A stretch of 48,890 bases of DNA from a virus (IMGVR_UViG_3300033999_000086:1-48890); one strand, 5' to 3'. Shown: positions 12,272 through 20,574, counted from the first letter of the stretch. The notes: generated by a model from the letters alone, not told the origin. Made by a program: numbers and translations.

Positions 12272-12592
12272 TTATTTCTTATCAAGTATTTGCTCTAATA
12301 TAGACATTTGACTTTCGTAATATCTTTCAATTTCTGCTCTTAGAATTTCCCAAGCTCCCAAATTTGATCCGACATAACGTGAAGGTGCAGAAACAGGAAT
12401 GCTCTTTTTAGATTTATGGCTCATTTCTCCCCAGTATATACCTCCTTCTTCAAAAAATTCTTTAGCTTCCTCTTTTGTCTCAAAGATTTCGATACTTTCC
12501 CCACCATCGCCATATATACCTACAGTTTTTCCCCCAATGTAAAATAAATCAGTGCTTGCTCCGTCGTCGTGATTAAAACTTCGTATTTCCAT
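12272..12592 (-). CDS. hypothetical protein
   Basis: A 106-residue acidic protein with AAAGGGGGT nine bases before the ATG. Its N-terminal half looks beta-rich (DLFYIGGKTVGIYGDGGESIEIF) and is followed by a helix (TKEEAKEFFEEGG). The C-terminus is helical (EILRAEIERYYESQMSILEQIL). I do not recognise a family. It is the last gene of the 14.3-12.3 kb operon of small proteins. Confidence 0.55.
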   Translation of the reverse strand: MEIRSFNHDDGASTDLFYIGGKTVGIYGDGGESIEIFETKEEAKEFFEEGGIYWGEMSHKSKKSIPVSAPSRYVGSNLGAWEILRAEIERYYESQMSILEQILDKK

Positions 12593-12606
12593 TTTTTATA
12601 CCCCCT

Positions 12607-13107
12607 TTAATTAAATTTTTCCTCTTCCTCAAGCTGTTCAATGTATAAATCAAGATCGACGTCAAACTCTGCTGAATACCAATCTACTTCATTCTCGAAG
12701 ACAATGTTTAAAAGTTCTTTTTTTACTTCAGAATCTAAATTGTTAAGAAATTCGTCTATATTGAATTCTTTATGCTCTTTTTGATACTTTTCGACTGTTT
12801 CTAATCCGTTTGGAATATTTTTTAACAGCCGTTCTAAATCTTCTATATCCAAATCATACACACTTTCACATTTTCTATAATCTTCTGCGTTGAATCTTCT
12901 TATTGAGATTGCTTTTCCAGTCCATACGTCCCCATCTGTAGTATTTTCTGAAACATAGTTTGCTATATCTACCTTGCCATCTTCATCGAGAATAACTTCA
13001 AATACTCCACTTTTTGCTTCAAAAGCTTGTTTCAACGCTTCTTCCATTTTTTCCAAAATCTCATCTCTGTTTTCCTCAATAAGTTTTATCCATTTTCTGT
13101 TTTCCAT
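12607..13107 (-). CDS. 166-residue paralogue-family protein (phage copy)
   Basis: A 166-residue protein of the same length as, and plainly homologous to, the product of 3794-4294. The start ATG 13107 is set by AAGGAG ten bases upstream; the GTG at 13116 is too close to it. Shared parts are RKWIKLIEENRDEILEK, EEALKQAFE, EDGKV, GDVWTGKAI, RRFNAED and VFENEVDWYS. Related shorter proteins follow at 13304-13657 and 13673-13987. The role is unknown. Small acidic, paralogous early proteins are often host-takeover or anti-defence factors; I see no direct evidence here. Confidence 0.7.
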   Translation of the reverse strand: MENRKWIKLIEENRDEILEKMEEALKQAFEAKSGVFEVILDEDGKVDIANYVSENTTDGDVWTGKAISIRRFNAEDYRKCESVYDLDIEDLERLLKNIPNGLETVEKYQKEHKEFNIDEFLNNLDSEVKKELLNIVFENEVDWYSAEFDVDLDLYIEQLEEEEKFN

Positions 13108-13237
13108 TCTTCTCACTCTCCTTGTTTTCTACATTTTCTTTTGCTTTTAATATTTCTAAAGCTCTTTTATATGATTTTGAAAGTTCATCATTCTTATTTT
13201 TATACTCTTCAATTGAATTGTCTAAATCTTCAGCCAT
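13076..13237 (-). CDS. small helical protein
   Basis: A 53-residue, entirely helical, highly charged protein (MAEDLDNSIEEYKNKNDEL, ending KQKMDKTY). AAAGGAGGA lies seven bases before ATG 13237. Its end overlaps the start of the 12607-13107 gene by 32 nt in another frame. The ribosome site and codon content make it likely real. Function unknown. Confidence 0.55.
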   Translation of the reverse strand: MAEDLDNSIEEYKNKNDELSKSYKRALEILKAKENVENKESEKNGKQKMDKTY

Positions 13238-13303
13238 TTTTATTCCTCCTTTTTTTCAGTCATCGTTTTTTTATTTAATGGAAGGGCGATCGCCCCTCCA
13301 GAG

Positions 13304-13657
13304 TTAAAATTCTTTTTCTAATCTTTCGATAAAGCTTTCATAAGCTATTTCCGGATATTTTTTAAAATTCTCCCAATCAACTTTTTCTTTTCTTCCCTCT
13401 TCTGACATAGTTCTTATTTCTGACATATCATAATCAAACGTTGCTCTTTCATCTATAACTACATATTCTCCAAGCCACCAGTTATCAATTTCAGGTTCAT
13501 TGTCTAAACGATTAAAAATCTCATGATCTTCCAACATAACAGTTTGAACTTCCAATCTTCCATCACTTTCTAAAACTAATTTTTGAGCTTCTTTTAAAGT
13601 TATTAAAATATTTTCTTTTTCCTCTTTTGCCATCTTCAGCCATTCTCTTTTATCCAT
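13304..13657 (-). CDS. paralogue-family protein (short member)
   Basis: A 117-residue acidic protein with AAAAGGAGGT about eight bases before the ATG. The N-terminus (KREWLKMAKEEKENILITLKEAQKL) has the W, I-L and E-A spacing of the 166-residue family at 12607 and 3794. It is followed by a strand region with VMLEDHEIF and a conserved-looking W-W-x-GEYVVI segment in place of VWxGKAIxI. Function unknown. Just downstream, 13281-13296 holds a GGGCGATCGCCC palindrome of unclear role. Confidence 0.6.
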   Translation of the reverse strand: MDKREWLKMAKEEKENILITLKEAQKLVLESDGRLEVQTVMLEDHEIFNRLDNEPEIDNWWLGEYVVIDERATFDYDMSEIRTMSEEGRKEKVDWENFKKYPEIAYESFIERLEKEF

Positions 13658-13672
13658 CTTTCTTACCTCCTT

Positions 13673-13987
13673 TTATCTTGCTTGCCAATTAAACCCTGAA
13701 ATTTTCATTTCTAAAAACTCATCAATATCAAAATCTTTAATCTCTTCTAAATACTCAGGATAAAATGCGTATATGTAAATAGCTTTTCTATCGTCAATTT
13801 CTTTTGGGTTTATCTCCTCCGAATGTTCTATTATAGAAATTTCCCCATCCTCGTTTAGAATAACCGATATAACATTTCCTGAGTTTCTGCCTAATTTTCT
13901 TGCTAATTCTAAAGCCTCTTTAAGTTTATCCTTAATTAAACTCCTTTTCCCGTCAATCCTGTTTGCCCATTGTTCATTAGTTAACAT
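13673..13987 (-). CDS. paralogue-family protein (short member)
   Basis: A 104-residue protein starting MLTNEQWANRIDGKR; ATG 13987 has GAGGAGGA eight bases upstream. It shares with its neighbours the N-terminal Q-W, then I-K-x-K-L-K-E-A-L-E-L-A helix and a VILNEDGEISI strand pair. It lacks the C-terminal helical domain of the 166-residue members. Its start lies inside the intergenic junction with the 13990 gene. Function unknown. Confidence 0.6.
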   Translation of the reverse strand: MLTNEQWANRIDGKRSLIKDKLKEALELARKLGRNSGNVISVILNEDGEISIIEHSEEINPKEIDDRKAIYIYAFYPEYLEEIKDFDIDEFLEMKISGFNWQAR

Positions 13988-13989
13988 TT

Positions 13990-14298
13990 TTATTCCTCCT
14001 CTTTTGATAAAATTTCGAATCCTTCTTTTTCCATCCATCTCAAAACATCCTTCAATTGCATTTCTTCATTCTTTCTGCGCTGTTTCGCATTGGTCCCTGG
14101 TCTCCAAAAATATGTATTTTGTGTCAATATATCAGGGGCATCCTTGATTAATTCTTTAATTTCTTTCTTATTTCGATTATTTACCCGTCTACCATCAATA
14201 AAATACTTCACCGTCTTATATACATTATTGCAACTCTCACTATATGAAAACCATACCTCAATTTGTTTACCATCTACTACTTTCTTGCCCTTTATCAT
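13990..14298 (-). CDS. hypothetical protein, first gene of the early operon
   Basis: A 102-residue basic protein with AAAAAGGAGGT eight bases before the ATG. It has an N-terminal beta-hairpin (KKVVDGKQIEVWFSYS), a basic middle (DGRRVNNRNKKEIKELI), WRPGTNAKQRRKNEE, and a final helix (VLRWMEKEGFEIL). Basic charge and position directly behind a strong promoter would suit a nucleic-acid-binding early protein. No family is recognised. Confidence 0.6.
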   Translation of the reverse strand: MIKGKKVVDGKQIEVWFSYSESCNNVYKTVKYFIDGRRVNNRNKKEIKELIKDAPDILTQNTYFWRPGTNAKQRRKNEEMQLKDVLRWMEKEGFEILSKEEE

Positions 14299-14331
14299 TT
14301 TCCTACCTCCTTTTTATTTATCTACATTTTT

Positions 14332-14360
14332 ATTATAACATATTTATTTTAGTTTGTCAA
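14332..14360 (-). promoter_or_regulatory. early promoter for the 14.3-12.3 kb operon
   Basis: Minus-strand TTGACA (14360-14355), 17 bases, then TATAAT (14337-14332), a perfect consensus. The surrounding AAAACTATTGACAAA and AAATAAATATG spacer are nearly identical to the 12230-12258 promoter. Confidence 0.88.
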
Positions 14361-14993
14361 TAGTTTTATATTAATATTATGTATCATTTACATATATAAT
14401 CAATAATGAAACGCTTAAATTTTGATTAAGTTCTCCGGTAAAAATTTCTTGCTGGCTCTTTGCCATCCTCACCAGATTAAAAGATTATATCCACTTATAT
14501 ATAATTACTCATAACGGAATATTGAAACTCTTATAGCTCGTTTTACACAGAGGATAAAAATAACATAAAACTATTATAAATAGTAGATTTTAGCGTTTTG
14601 AAGCTGTTTTTGGAGTGTTTTCCAGAAAAAAGTAAAATTAGAAGTCTCATTAAATGCGGATTTCAGAAGTTGAGAAAGATGGATATATATAAAAGAAAAA
14701 TAAAACTGATATAAAGATAGAAATTCTAAAATATTGAGATAGTCTCATTTTCAACCTCTTTATAAAACGCTCTACAATCAATTTTTTCTTTGCCATCAAT
14801 ATAATTATATTTAGAAATCAATACAGCTCAAAATACAACGAGGTTGTAATTCACTAATAATCAGTATTATAGAGAAGTCTCATAATTTTAGAAATTTTAT
14901 TAAAAATATAATCGCTAATATACTTATAAATAGTATGTTTTAAAAATCATAAAATATAAAAGAAATATAATGATGATATAAAATAAAAAAAAT
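14361..14993. other. 630-bp AT-rich non-coding region
   Basis: Neither strand shows a convincing gene between the late terminator and the early promoter. Short motifs recur inside it: GTCTCAT three times (near 14641, 14742, 14876) and TTATAAATAGTA twice. Several are shared with the other non-coding block at 29943-30209: CTTATAGCTCG, CAGCTCAAAATA, TATAATTATATT, and TCTCATAAnTTTnGAAA. It could be a non-coding RNA, a packaging or origin-related region, or decayed sequence. Confidence 0.5.
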
Positions 14994-15010
14994 ACCTCCA
15001 TTACGGAGGC
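14994..15010 (-). terminator. late-operon terminator
   Basis: Minus-strand GCCTCC and GGAGGT form a six-base stem, with one G-U pair, around a GTAAT loop. ATTTTTTTTATTTT follows. It lies 40 bases after the last late reading frame and ends the 25-kb late operon. Confidence 0.85.
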
Positions 15011-15049
15011 ATAATGTCTACAGGAGGTTTGAGGGGGGATTGTATGATA

Positions 15050-15316
15050 TTATTTTTTCTTGATTTCGTTCCAAGAATCAATTAATTGCTTATTCCATCG
15101 TTCGATATTTGCTTTTTCTTCAGGAGTTTGGAGTATTTGAAATATTTCCTGATTAACTTCTTCCATCTTTTCTTGTGTATCAATCTTGATTACTTGCGGA
15201 TAATGATAAAAATATATTCCATTCTTTTTAATTTCTACAGTTATATCATATTTTTTTAGAAATTCATTTATTTTGTTTTTTGTTTCTAAAATAGTTTGAG
15301 AAATCGCTATAACAGG
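15050..15316 (-). CDS. -1 frame extension of the holin-like gene, or start-less gene
   Basis: An open frame of 88 codons begins inside the end of the holin-like gene and has no ATG, GTG or TTG with a ribosome site until ATG 15166. Its frame is -1 relative to the holin frame. The holin frame contains TTTAAAAAAC (15325-15316), in which A AAA AAC is a textbook slippery heptamer placed three codons before the stop. A -1 shift would add a soluble, helical and strand-forming tail ending DSWNEIKKK. The alternatives are a 38-residue protein from ATG 15166 or a sequencing error. The terminator at 14994 follows. Confidence 0.5.
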   Translation of the reverse strand, partial: PVIAISQTILETKNKINEFLKKYDITVEIKKNGIYFYHYPQVIKIDTQEKMEEVNQEIFQILQTPEEKANIERWNKQLIDSWNEIKKK

Positions 15317-15588
15317 TTTTTTAAATCATCTTCTATCTTTTTGAGAGCTGTTTCCATTTCTTGAGTCGCTTGTGTAATGGAAGGCTTATCAGGATTCTTT
15401 TTTAAAATGTATACTGCCGTCTCTCCAAACTTGTATCCGAGATTGTTCTCGATTTGATTAGCTTGCTCTTTATTTTTTAGTTTGCTGTTTAAAATATTTA
15501 ACAGCCATCCAATTATCCATTCTGGTTTCAAGATTTGAATTAATATTGTCACTGCCAAAGTAATTATAACTGCCAAAGTTTCACTCAT
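15307..15588 (-). CDS. holin-like small membrane protein
   Basis: A 93-residue protein starting MSETLAVIITL. ATG 15588 is chosen for the GAGGTG seven bases upstream. One strong N-terminal transmembrane segment (LAVIITLAVTILIQIL) is followed by a second, weaker hydrophobic stretch (WIIGWLLNIL) and a charged cytoplasmic helix. It overlaps the lysozyme-like gene and sits at the end of the tail operon, the usual holin position. It probably permeabilises the membrane for the lytic transglycosylase. Its 3' end carries the slippery sequence described for 15050-15316. Confidence 0.7.
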   Translation of the reverse strand: MSETLAVIITLAVTILIQILKPEWIIGWLLNILNSKLKNKEQANQIENNLGYKFGETAVYILKKNPDKPSITQATQEMETALKKIEDDLKNLL

Positions 15589-16084
15589 GCTCAATCACCT
15601 CTTTTAAATTTTTCTTTGCCCAGGCGTACCAATACATCACATCTTCATTGTATTGCATTTTCTCGAATGGAATTAGCTCTGTTATTTTCTGATTATCTTG
15701 ATTTCCTTCATCAAGCCATTTCAAAATATATCCATAGCCCCAATTGTAGCACATGAGAGCAAATAACAAAGCCATGCCATTTTCATAGTCTTGACTAAGA
15801 AAATATTGATACCAGCGAGTTAAATAAAGAGCTCCGATACGAATGTTTAATAGTGGATATTTCATATCTTCTTTTGAAAATCTCATTCCAAAGTAAGAGT
15901 TCACTTCTTGACGAGCTATATCCGTTATTTGCATAAGTCCAATAGCTCCCGACTTCGATTCAGCGTCAATTATACGATTGCTTTCTGTTTCTATTATAGC
16001 ATATATCAAATATGGATCTAATCCTGTCTCTTTTCCAGCTTCAACGCAATAATCAAAGCAAGTTTTTCTATCAAGCTTTTCCAT
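15581..16084 (-). CDS. lytic transglycosylase endolysin (SLT fold)
   Basis: A 167-residue protein starting MEKLDRK; ATG 16084 has GGAGGTG seven bases upstream, inside the end of the previous gene. The soluble lytic transglycosylase motifs are all visible: catalytic E32 in IETESNR, SGAIGLMQI (about 45-53), NIRIGALYLTRW and CYNWGYG. It cleaves the glycan strands of peptidoglycan. There is no signal peptide, so export would depend on the holin. It lies between two small membrane-protein genes in a lysis cassette. A virion-associated role is possible but less likely given the position. Confidence 0.88.
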   Translation of the reverse strand: MEKLDRKTCFDYCVEAGKETGLDPYLIYAIIETESNRIIDAESKSGAIGLMQITDIARQEVNSYFGMRFSKEDMKYPLLNIRIGALYLTRWYQYFLSQDYENGMALLFALMCYNWGYGYILKWLDEGNQDNQKITELIPFEKMQYNEDVMYWYAWAKKNLKEVIEHE

Positions 16085-16085
16085 A

Positions 16086-16391
16086 CTATTCACCTCCAAG
16101 TAAAGTTATTATCAGTGTTATCAATGTTATTATATTTGCTGAAATTAATCCAATAACAAACTTTCCAAATTTCTTATTCAGCGTGTCCCCAATAATTTTA
16201 TCCATGAGTTCATCGTTTTGTTTTATCGTTTTTATTACACGCTCATCAATATAGCCATTTTTTATTAAAGAAGTTAGCTCGTTTAGCCTGCTTTCAAACT
16301 TATCCACGTTCGTTCTTAGACTGTCTATGTTTTCTTTTTGTTTTGCAACTTCAATTCTAAGCTGATTCAATATTTCGTTATCATTCTCCAT
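16086..16391 (-). CDS. XhlA-like lysis membrane protein
   Basis: A 101-residue protein. A long N-terminal coiled coil (QLRIEVAKQKENIDSLRTNV and onward, residues 8-60) is followed by one C-terminal transmembrane helix (FVIGLISANIITLITLIITLL). This is the architecture of haemolysin XhlA-type proteins, which act with the holin in Gram-positive-type lysis cassettes. AAAAGGAG lies eight bases before the ATG, and its stop overlaps the ribosome site of the endolysin gene. A second holin is an alternative. Confidence 0.72.
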   Translation of the reverse strand: MENDNEILNQLRIEVAKQKENIDSLRTNVDKFESRLNELTSLIKNGYIDERVIKTIKQNDELMDKIIGDTLNKKFGKFVIGLISANIITLITLIITLLGGE

Positions 16392-16405
16392 GCTGTTAGC
16401 TCCTT

Positions 16406-19400
16406 TTAATAACCCAAAATTACATAACCAATTGTACCATATAATGATTCATTAGAACCATTAACTGCTGTTTGCGAAACTTTTCCAAAAATATTAAGTA
16501 TAGTAGAATCTGCTTTATAAAATGGTTCAGTTTGTGAAATAGTACCATCACCCCAATCTATTTCTACCCAAACATAAGAACTCATAACATCAGGATCACC
16601 AGTATTTCTTGCACGTGCTTTAATAGTTCTGCTGCCAGGAGAATTATAAGAATAACTTCGAATTAAGTACTGATCGGATATTTTAAATTCACACTTTGCA
16701 GCTGAAGTATTTGCTGAAGTCGTAAAAAGCGAATACCATGATGACCATGCTCCACCTTGTACTGTTGGTATAGTTACATCAGTATCATTTGTATCACTCC
16801 ATATTTTACTTGGAGGTCCAAAATAACTTATTCTTAATGTATTATTATTTATTTTTTCCCAATTTATAGTAATATTTGCATTTCCATTAATTTCTTGCGG
16901 ATTGAACCATGTTGATTTTTTTATTTGAATAGAATTTAAAGTCAAAATTGCAATATAATCAGTTAAGCCATAACTTGTTAAATCAATATCTTTATATGTA
17001 ACGCTTCCATTAAATTCTACACTCCCACTTGTAACATAACTAAAAATATTATAAATATTGCTTCCAATCGTTCTAATAAGTCCTTGAGTTCCATCGAGTT
17101 TATAATTTCTGTCTGCCGTACCCGCTTGAATATATTTATTTGCAGCTAAAATAAATGTTGTAATCTTTCCACCATCAATTTCTGTATATCCATTTGCAGC
17201 CACATTATCCGCAAAGTTTCTTGCTACGTTCAAATGCTTATCAATTGCTTTATATACTCCATTAAGCTTATCATAGAAATCAGTAAATTTCTGTGTTAAT
17301 GTTGTTGAATTAACATCTGAAGTTACTGACATATCAACTAATAACGGAGAGACATAAGTATTCAAAGCATTATAAGCAGTTATTAAATTTGTTTTTGCAG
17401 TTACTATCGTTGGAATCTCATTCCCAGCATTATCTCTTATTGAATCAGCAGTCAGAACTACGTTTGTTTTTTCTTGTGTAGCTATATCGAACTCACGTTT
17501 AAGATTTATTTTTTCTGTTGGAGTTATTTTGGAATCAGAAGACATATCTGAGATATTTGAAAGAGCATTTTGAGCATTTATTGCCGCTTGATCCCAGACG
17601 TTTTTGTTTTCTTGAACTATTTGATTTGCAGTTTCCCCCTCGGATACTCTTGTATCTGCATCCGAACCTACTCGAATATAATCAGCCTGCACTGTCCCAG
17701 TTTGGATAAAGTCCCCATGTATCAGGGTAAAGCCTTTATCGATCGCAGGCATAGCAACTTCTCCAGCAACGAATCTTACAACTCCGAGTGGATAGTATGT
17801 ATAGCCTCCAATCTCGCCTTTTTCCATCTCTACGTTAAATGAGATTATATTTCCGTTGTTTAAGTTCTCAGTATCGTTTTTATCGATACGAATTGACATA
17901 AAATAATCTTTTGTTGTAGTTTCAATCTTATTTCCAGCACTTACTTTGTAAGAAATATCTTCAAAAACTTCTTGGAATCTGAACTCTGTCCAATCTATTC
18001 TTTCCAGTGTTGGAACTATCTCTAATCCATGAACTTGATAATTTCTATCTTCTGAACCGATTCTCACATACTCGTTTTCACTTCCATAAAACTGTTTTTG
18101 AACTAATAACTCATGCCTTTCTAAAGCTGTTCTCGCAGTTTGAACTGAGCCGTTTAAAAGCAAAGCTTCTTCTCTAATTTTCTTTTGTTGTTCTAAAAGT
18201 TTTACATACATTTCATCTATTATTGAGTTTACAGGAATTCTTTCAAACGTATTTGAAAACGTTATTTTATTATACATTCCAAGCTTGAGGTCGTACTCAA
18301 AATCCAATATTCTGACTTCTGTATCAATATCTTGCGATTTGTCAATTAGTCTTACAGCATCTCCGATATTGATGTTTAAATTTATTTTCTGTCTATCTTG
18401 TTCACTAAAATAAGCAAAGTTAATTGAATAAGTTATTTTAGCTTCTTTGTGCTGTTCAAGATAATTATTTGCTTCTGTTATAAGTTGATTTTTAGCTTCA
18501 TCGTATTCGTTCTGAGTTATATATCCCATTAGAATAAAAGTGCCATTTGTAAAATCAATGTTGTAAATATCTTTATTTGTTAGTTGTGGATAATAAACAA
18601 TCTGATTTGCTGTACATGAATCATATTTAATTCTAACTTCTTGAACTTGCTCAAAGCCCTTAGTCATGAATAGAGTACATTGATTTGCTTCAAGTATAGA
18701 TAAATCGATTGTTTTGTCAATATCAATGTAATTATAGTTTCCCTCATCTATTGTTATTTGCCCCCACGAAACTACGCTTCCATTTAAATTATGAACTCTA
18801 ACATCGAATTCTTTTATTTGCTCTATAACTCCATATTGCTCAATAACGCTTGAATCGATGTATAATACTGGATTATCTTCTATTTTTTTATTGACAAAAT
18901 CGTAATTTACTGGACGTAACTCATTGTAGTAATAATTTTCAAGAACATCTAAATTATCGGATTTGCCTTTTGGATACAATCTTGTAATTATATTTGACGT
19001 ATCAATTTCTTTTGTGATTGCGTTTGTATTGCCACCAGCTTGAATAAATTGCTGTGGAATATCCAGTCCCACTCGAGTTTTAATATAAATGTTGTAATCA
19101 TTGAATTCATGCTCAGCTCCAAAAGCTTCAAGAAATTTCGTTAAAGCTGATAGAACATTATCACTACTATAATCAACTGCTTTTAAATTGTCTTTCAAGC
19201 TTTCATCTAAGTTATCAATCAGATTGAATCCAAATCCAGTTAGATAACTCTCCAAAGCCGCTTTATTTGCCTCATATCCAATTATTCCAAACTGGTCAGC
19301 TCCATCGATTTCTCTCAAAAATAGCTTTTTTGATAAATCATAAATTCTATGATATGCTTTATAACTATCTTTTTCTTTTACAATATTGAAAGTGAAATCA

Positions 19401-19558
19401 GTATCGTTTATCTTAGTTTTCAAAACATCGTTTTGCTGAATGTTTTGCTGCGTTTTAAATGTCAAGAAAAATACTCCAGAGAGCGAACGTGTTAGCTTGA
19501 TTTCAGATGGAGCTAATTTCTCAATGAATTCATTATTTCTGTATATGAAAAAATCCAT
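16406..19558 (-). CDS. tail-tip / prophage tail protein (Tal-like)
   Basis: A 1,050-residue protein. Residues 1-420 have the pattern of siphovirus tail-associated (Tal/prophage tail, gp27-like hub) proteins: LTRSLSGVFFLTF, RIYDLSKKLFLREI, ALTKFLEAFGAEHEF and IDTSNIITRLYPKG. The middle contains helices and interspersed beta strands (TPTEKINLKREFDIATQEK region), as in shaft domains. The C-terminal 250 residues are beta-rich with several SxWYSLF and DWGDGTISQTEPF motifs, suggesting a carbohydrate-binding or receptor-contact domain. It follows the tape measure, Dit and DGR genes and precedes lysis, as expected for the baseplate hub. An enzymatic peptidase motif is not evident. Confidence 0.75.
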   Translation of the reverse strand: MDFFIYRNNEFIEKLAPSEIKLTRSLSGVFFLTFKTQQNIQQNDVLKTKINDTDFTFNIVKEKDSYKAYHRIYDLSKKLFLREIDGADQFGIIGYEANKAALESYLTGFGFNLIDNLDESLKDNLKAVDYSSDNVLSALTKFLEAFGAEHEFNDYNIYIKTRVGLDIPQQFIQAGGNTNAITKEIDTSNIITRLYPKGKSDNLDVLENYYYNELRPVNYDFVNKKIEDNPVLYIDSSVIEQYGVIEQIKEFDVRVHNLNGSVVSWGQITIDEGNYNYIDIDKTIDLSILEANQCTLFMTKGFEQVQEVRIKYDSCTANQIVYYPQLTNKDIYNIDFTNGTFILMGYITQNEYDEAKNQLITEANNYLEQHKEAKITYSINFAYFSEQDRQKINLNINIGDAVRLIDKSQDIDTEVRILDFEYDLKLGMYNKITFSNTFERIPVNSIIDEMYVKLLEQQKKIREEALLLNGSVQTARTALERHELLVQKQFYGSENEYVRIGSEDRNYQVHGLEIVPTLERIDWTEFRFQEVFEDISYKVSAGNKIETTTKDYFMSIRIDKNDTENLNNGNIISFNVEMEKGEIGGYTYYPLGVVRFVAGEVAMPAIDKGFTLIHGDFIQTGTVQADYIRVGSDADTRVSEGETANQIVQENKNVWDQAAINAQNALSNISDMSSDSKITPTEKINLKREFDIATQEKTNVVLTADSIRDNAGNEIPTIVTAKTNLITAYNALNTYVSPLLVDMSVTSDVNSTTLTQKFTDFYDKLNGVYKAIDKHLNVARNFADNVAANGYTEIDGGKITTFILAANKYIQAGTADRNYKLDGTQGLIRTIGSNIYNIFSYVTSGSVEFNGSVTYKDIDLTSYGLTDYIAILTLNSIQIKKSTWFNPQEINGNANITINWEKINNNTLRISYFGPPSKIWSDTNDTDVTIPTVQGGAWSSWYSLFTTSANTSAAKCEFKISDQYLIRSYSYNSPGSRTIKARARNTGDPDVMSSYVWVEIDWGDGTISQTEPFYKADSTILNIFGKVSQTAVNGSNESLYGTIGYVILGY

Positions 19559-19562
19559 GAAA

Positions 19563-20216
19563 TCATCCCTTTACATATTTTTTTCTACCTTTGATTTCAA
19601 GTGTCAAGTTTGGAGATAATTCAATATTGTTATTTCCTTCATAAATATGCAAATCTCCGAGATAAGGCAAATTAATAGTTTCAGGAGTTACTAATTGATA
19701 CAAAACAATGTACGAGCCATCAGGAATAGTTTTCTCTTCAATATTAGTTCCAGAAATCACGGATACATATACTTTATTCGTTGTAGTATCAATTAGAATA
19801 CATTTATTCTTCCCATTTTTGCTCGTTGGAGAGAAAGCAGTTGTTTTTGCTACACTTTCTTTTTCCCATTTCTTTATTTTCTTCAGCTTGCCATTTTCAG
19901 TTATTATTTCATCAGCAACTCCAAAAAGATTTATCAAATAGTTATCGATTGTTATTTGTTCAGTAACTATATCGGATACATTTTTGATTGTTATATTGCT
20001 CGTAGTTTGATTCGTTAAGCCTGCTGTTTTAAGATTTTCAATTGAAATGTATGCATAAAGTTCGCTTTTCATTTGCTCGTTTAACAAAGGTCCGTATTTG
20101 TATTTAAAATAAGCGGGTAAAACAATCGAATTGATTAGATTGACTTTTATTTGATTAATATCTAATGCATAATTGAGATAATCTCCAAACTGTTCTTTAG
20201 CAATGAATAACTGCAT
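19563..20216 (-). CDS. tail/baseplate protein of unknown function
   Basis: A 217-residue protein with AGGAGGT a few bases before its ATG. The first 60 residues look alpha/beta (MQLFIAKEQFGDYLNYALDI), and the rest is predicted beta-rich and polar (TSNITIKNVSDIVTEQITI, KCILIDTTTNKVYVSVISG). It is encoded between the retroelement and the Tal-like gene, so it is probably a component of the tail tip. A receptor-binding or accessory fibre role is plausible. No family recognised. Confidence 0.6.
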   Translation of the reverse strand: MQLFIAKEQFGDYLNYALDINQIKVNLINSIVLPAYFKYKYGPLLNEQMKSELYAYISIENLKTAGLTNQTTSNITIKNVSDIVTEQITIDNYLINLFGVADEIITENGKLKKIKKWEKESVAKTTAFSPTSKNGKNKCILIDTTTNKVYVSVISGTNIEEKTIPDGSYIVLYQLVTPETINLPYLGDLHIYEGNNNIELSPNLTLEIKGRKKYVKG

Positions 20217-20219
20217 AGT

Positions 20220-20477
20220 TTACCTCCTTTCGGATATATACTCTCCGTTAATTTGGAGAATGTAATCACTATAATTTTCAGGATTGAGAAAAATATCATC
20301 GAAATTATTTTTTACAAAATTCAAATCAGCATCTTTTAATAAAATCTCATCATAAAAATAAGCCGTATAAATTGTCTCTTCTTCAATGATTTCTTTTTCT
20401 TCAATATTTTTTCTTATCCAAATATAGTCTCCATATTGCTCAATTGTTTCTGGTTTAATTATACTATTTACTTTCAC
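20220..20477 (-). CDS. small acidic tail-region protein
   Basis: An 85-residue acidic protein. GTG 20477 is favoured because GGAG lies about nine bases upstream, while the ATG at 20486 directly abuts the ribosome site. It begins MKVNSIIKPETIEQYGDY and has strand-rich segments (YIWIRKNIEEKEIIEEETIYT), with ILQINGEYISER at the end. It overlaps the small gene at 20464-20574. It is too small and too strand-rich for the helical-bundle DGR accessory protein Avd, so I do not call it Avd. Confidence 0.55.
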   Translation of the reverse strand: MKVNSIIKPETIEQYGDYIWIRKNIEEKEIIEEETIYTAYFYDEILLKDADLNFVKNNFDDIFLNPENYSDYILQINGEYISERR

Positions 20478-20574
20478 CTTTTTCATCTCCTTTTTTAATT
20501 TCTTTGTTTGTTATCCAAATTTGTTGTTTTGTATCATCATCGAACTCGATTATTATTCTTTTTATTTTCAGCAT
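20464..20574 (-). CDS. 36-residue ORF after the reverse transcriptase
   Basis: ATG 20574 has GGAG seven bases upstream, and the frame ends at 20464 (MLKIKRIIIEFDDDTKQQI ... GDEKGESK). It overlaps the end of the reverse transcriptase by 38 nt and the next gene by about 14 nt. A beta-hairpin-like sequence with many charges. Its position next to a DGR reverse transcriptase is notable, but it is far shorter than known Avd proteins. Function unknown. Confidence 0.4.
   Translation of the reverse strand: MLKIKRIIIEFDDDTKQQIWITNKEIKKGDEKGESK

Noticed and set aside
13281-13296. GGGCGATCGCCC palindrome as a terminator
   Set aside because: The palindrome allows only a tiny loop and has no T-tract on either side. 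Its role is unclear.
14361-14993. A known large phage RNA such as ROOL or GOLLD
   Set aside because: I cannot identify the conserved structural elements by eye and no tRNA cluster is nearby, so it is reported only as an unassigned non-coding region.
20220-20477. DGR accessory protein Avd
   Set aside because: Avd is a helical bundle of about 120 residues; this is 85 residues and strand-rich.
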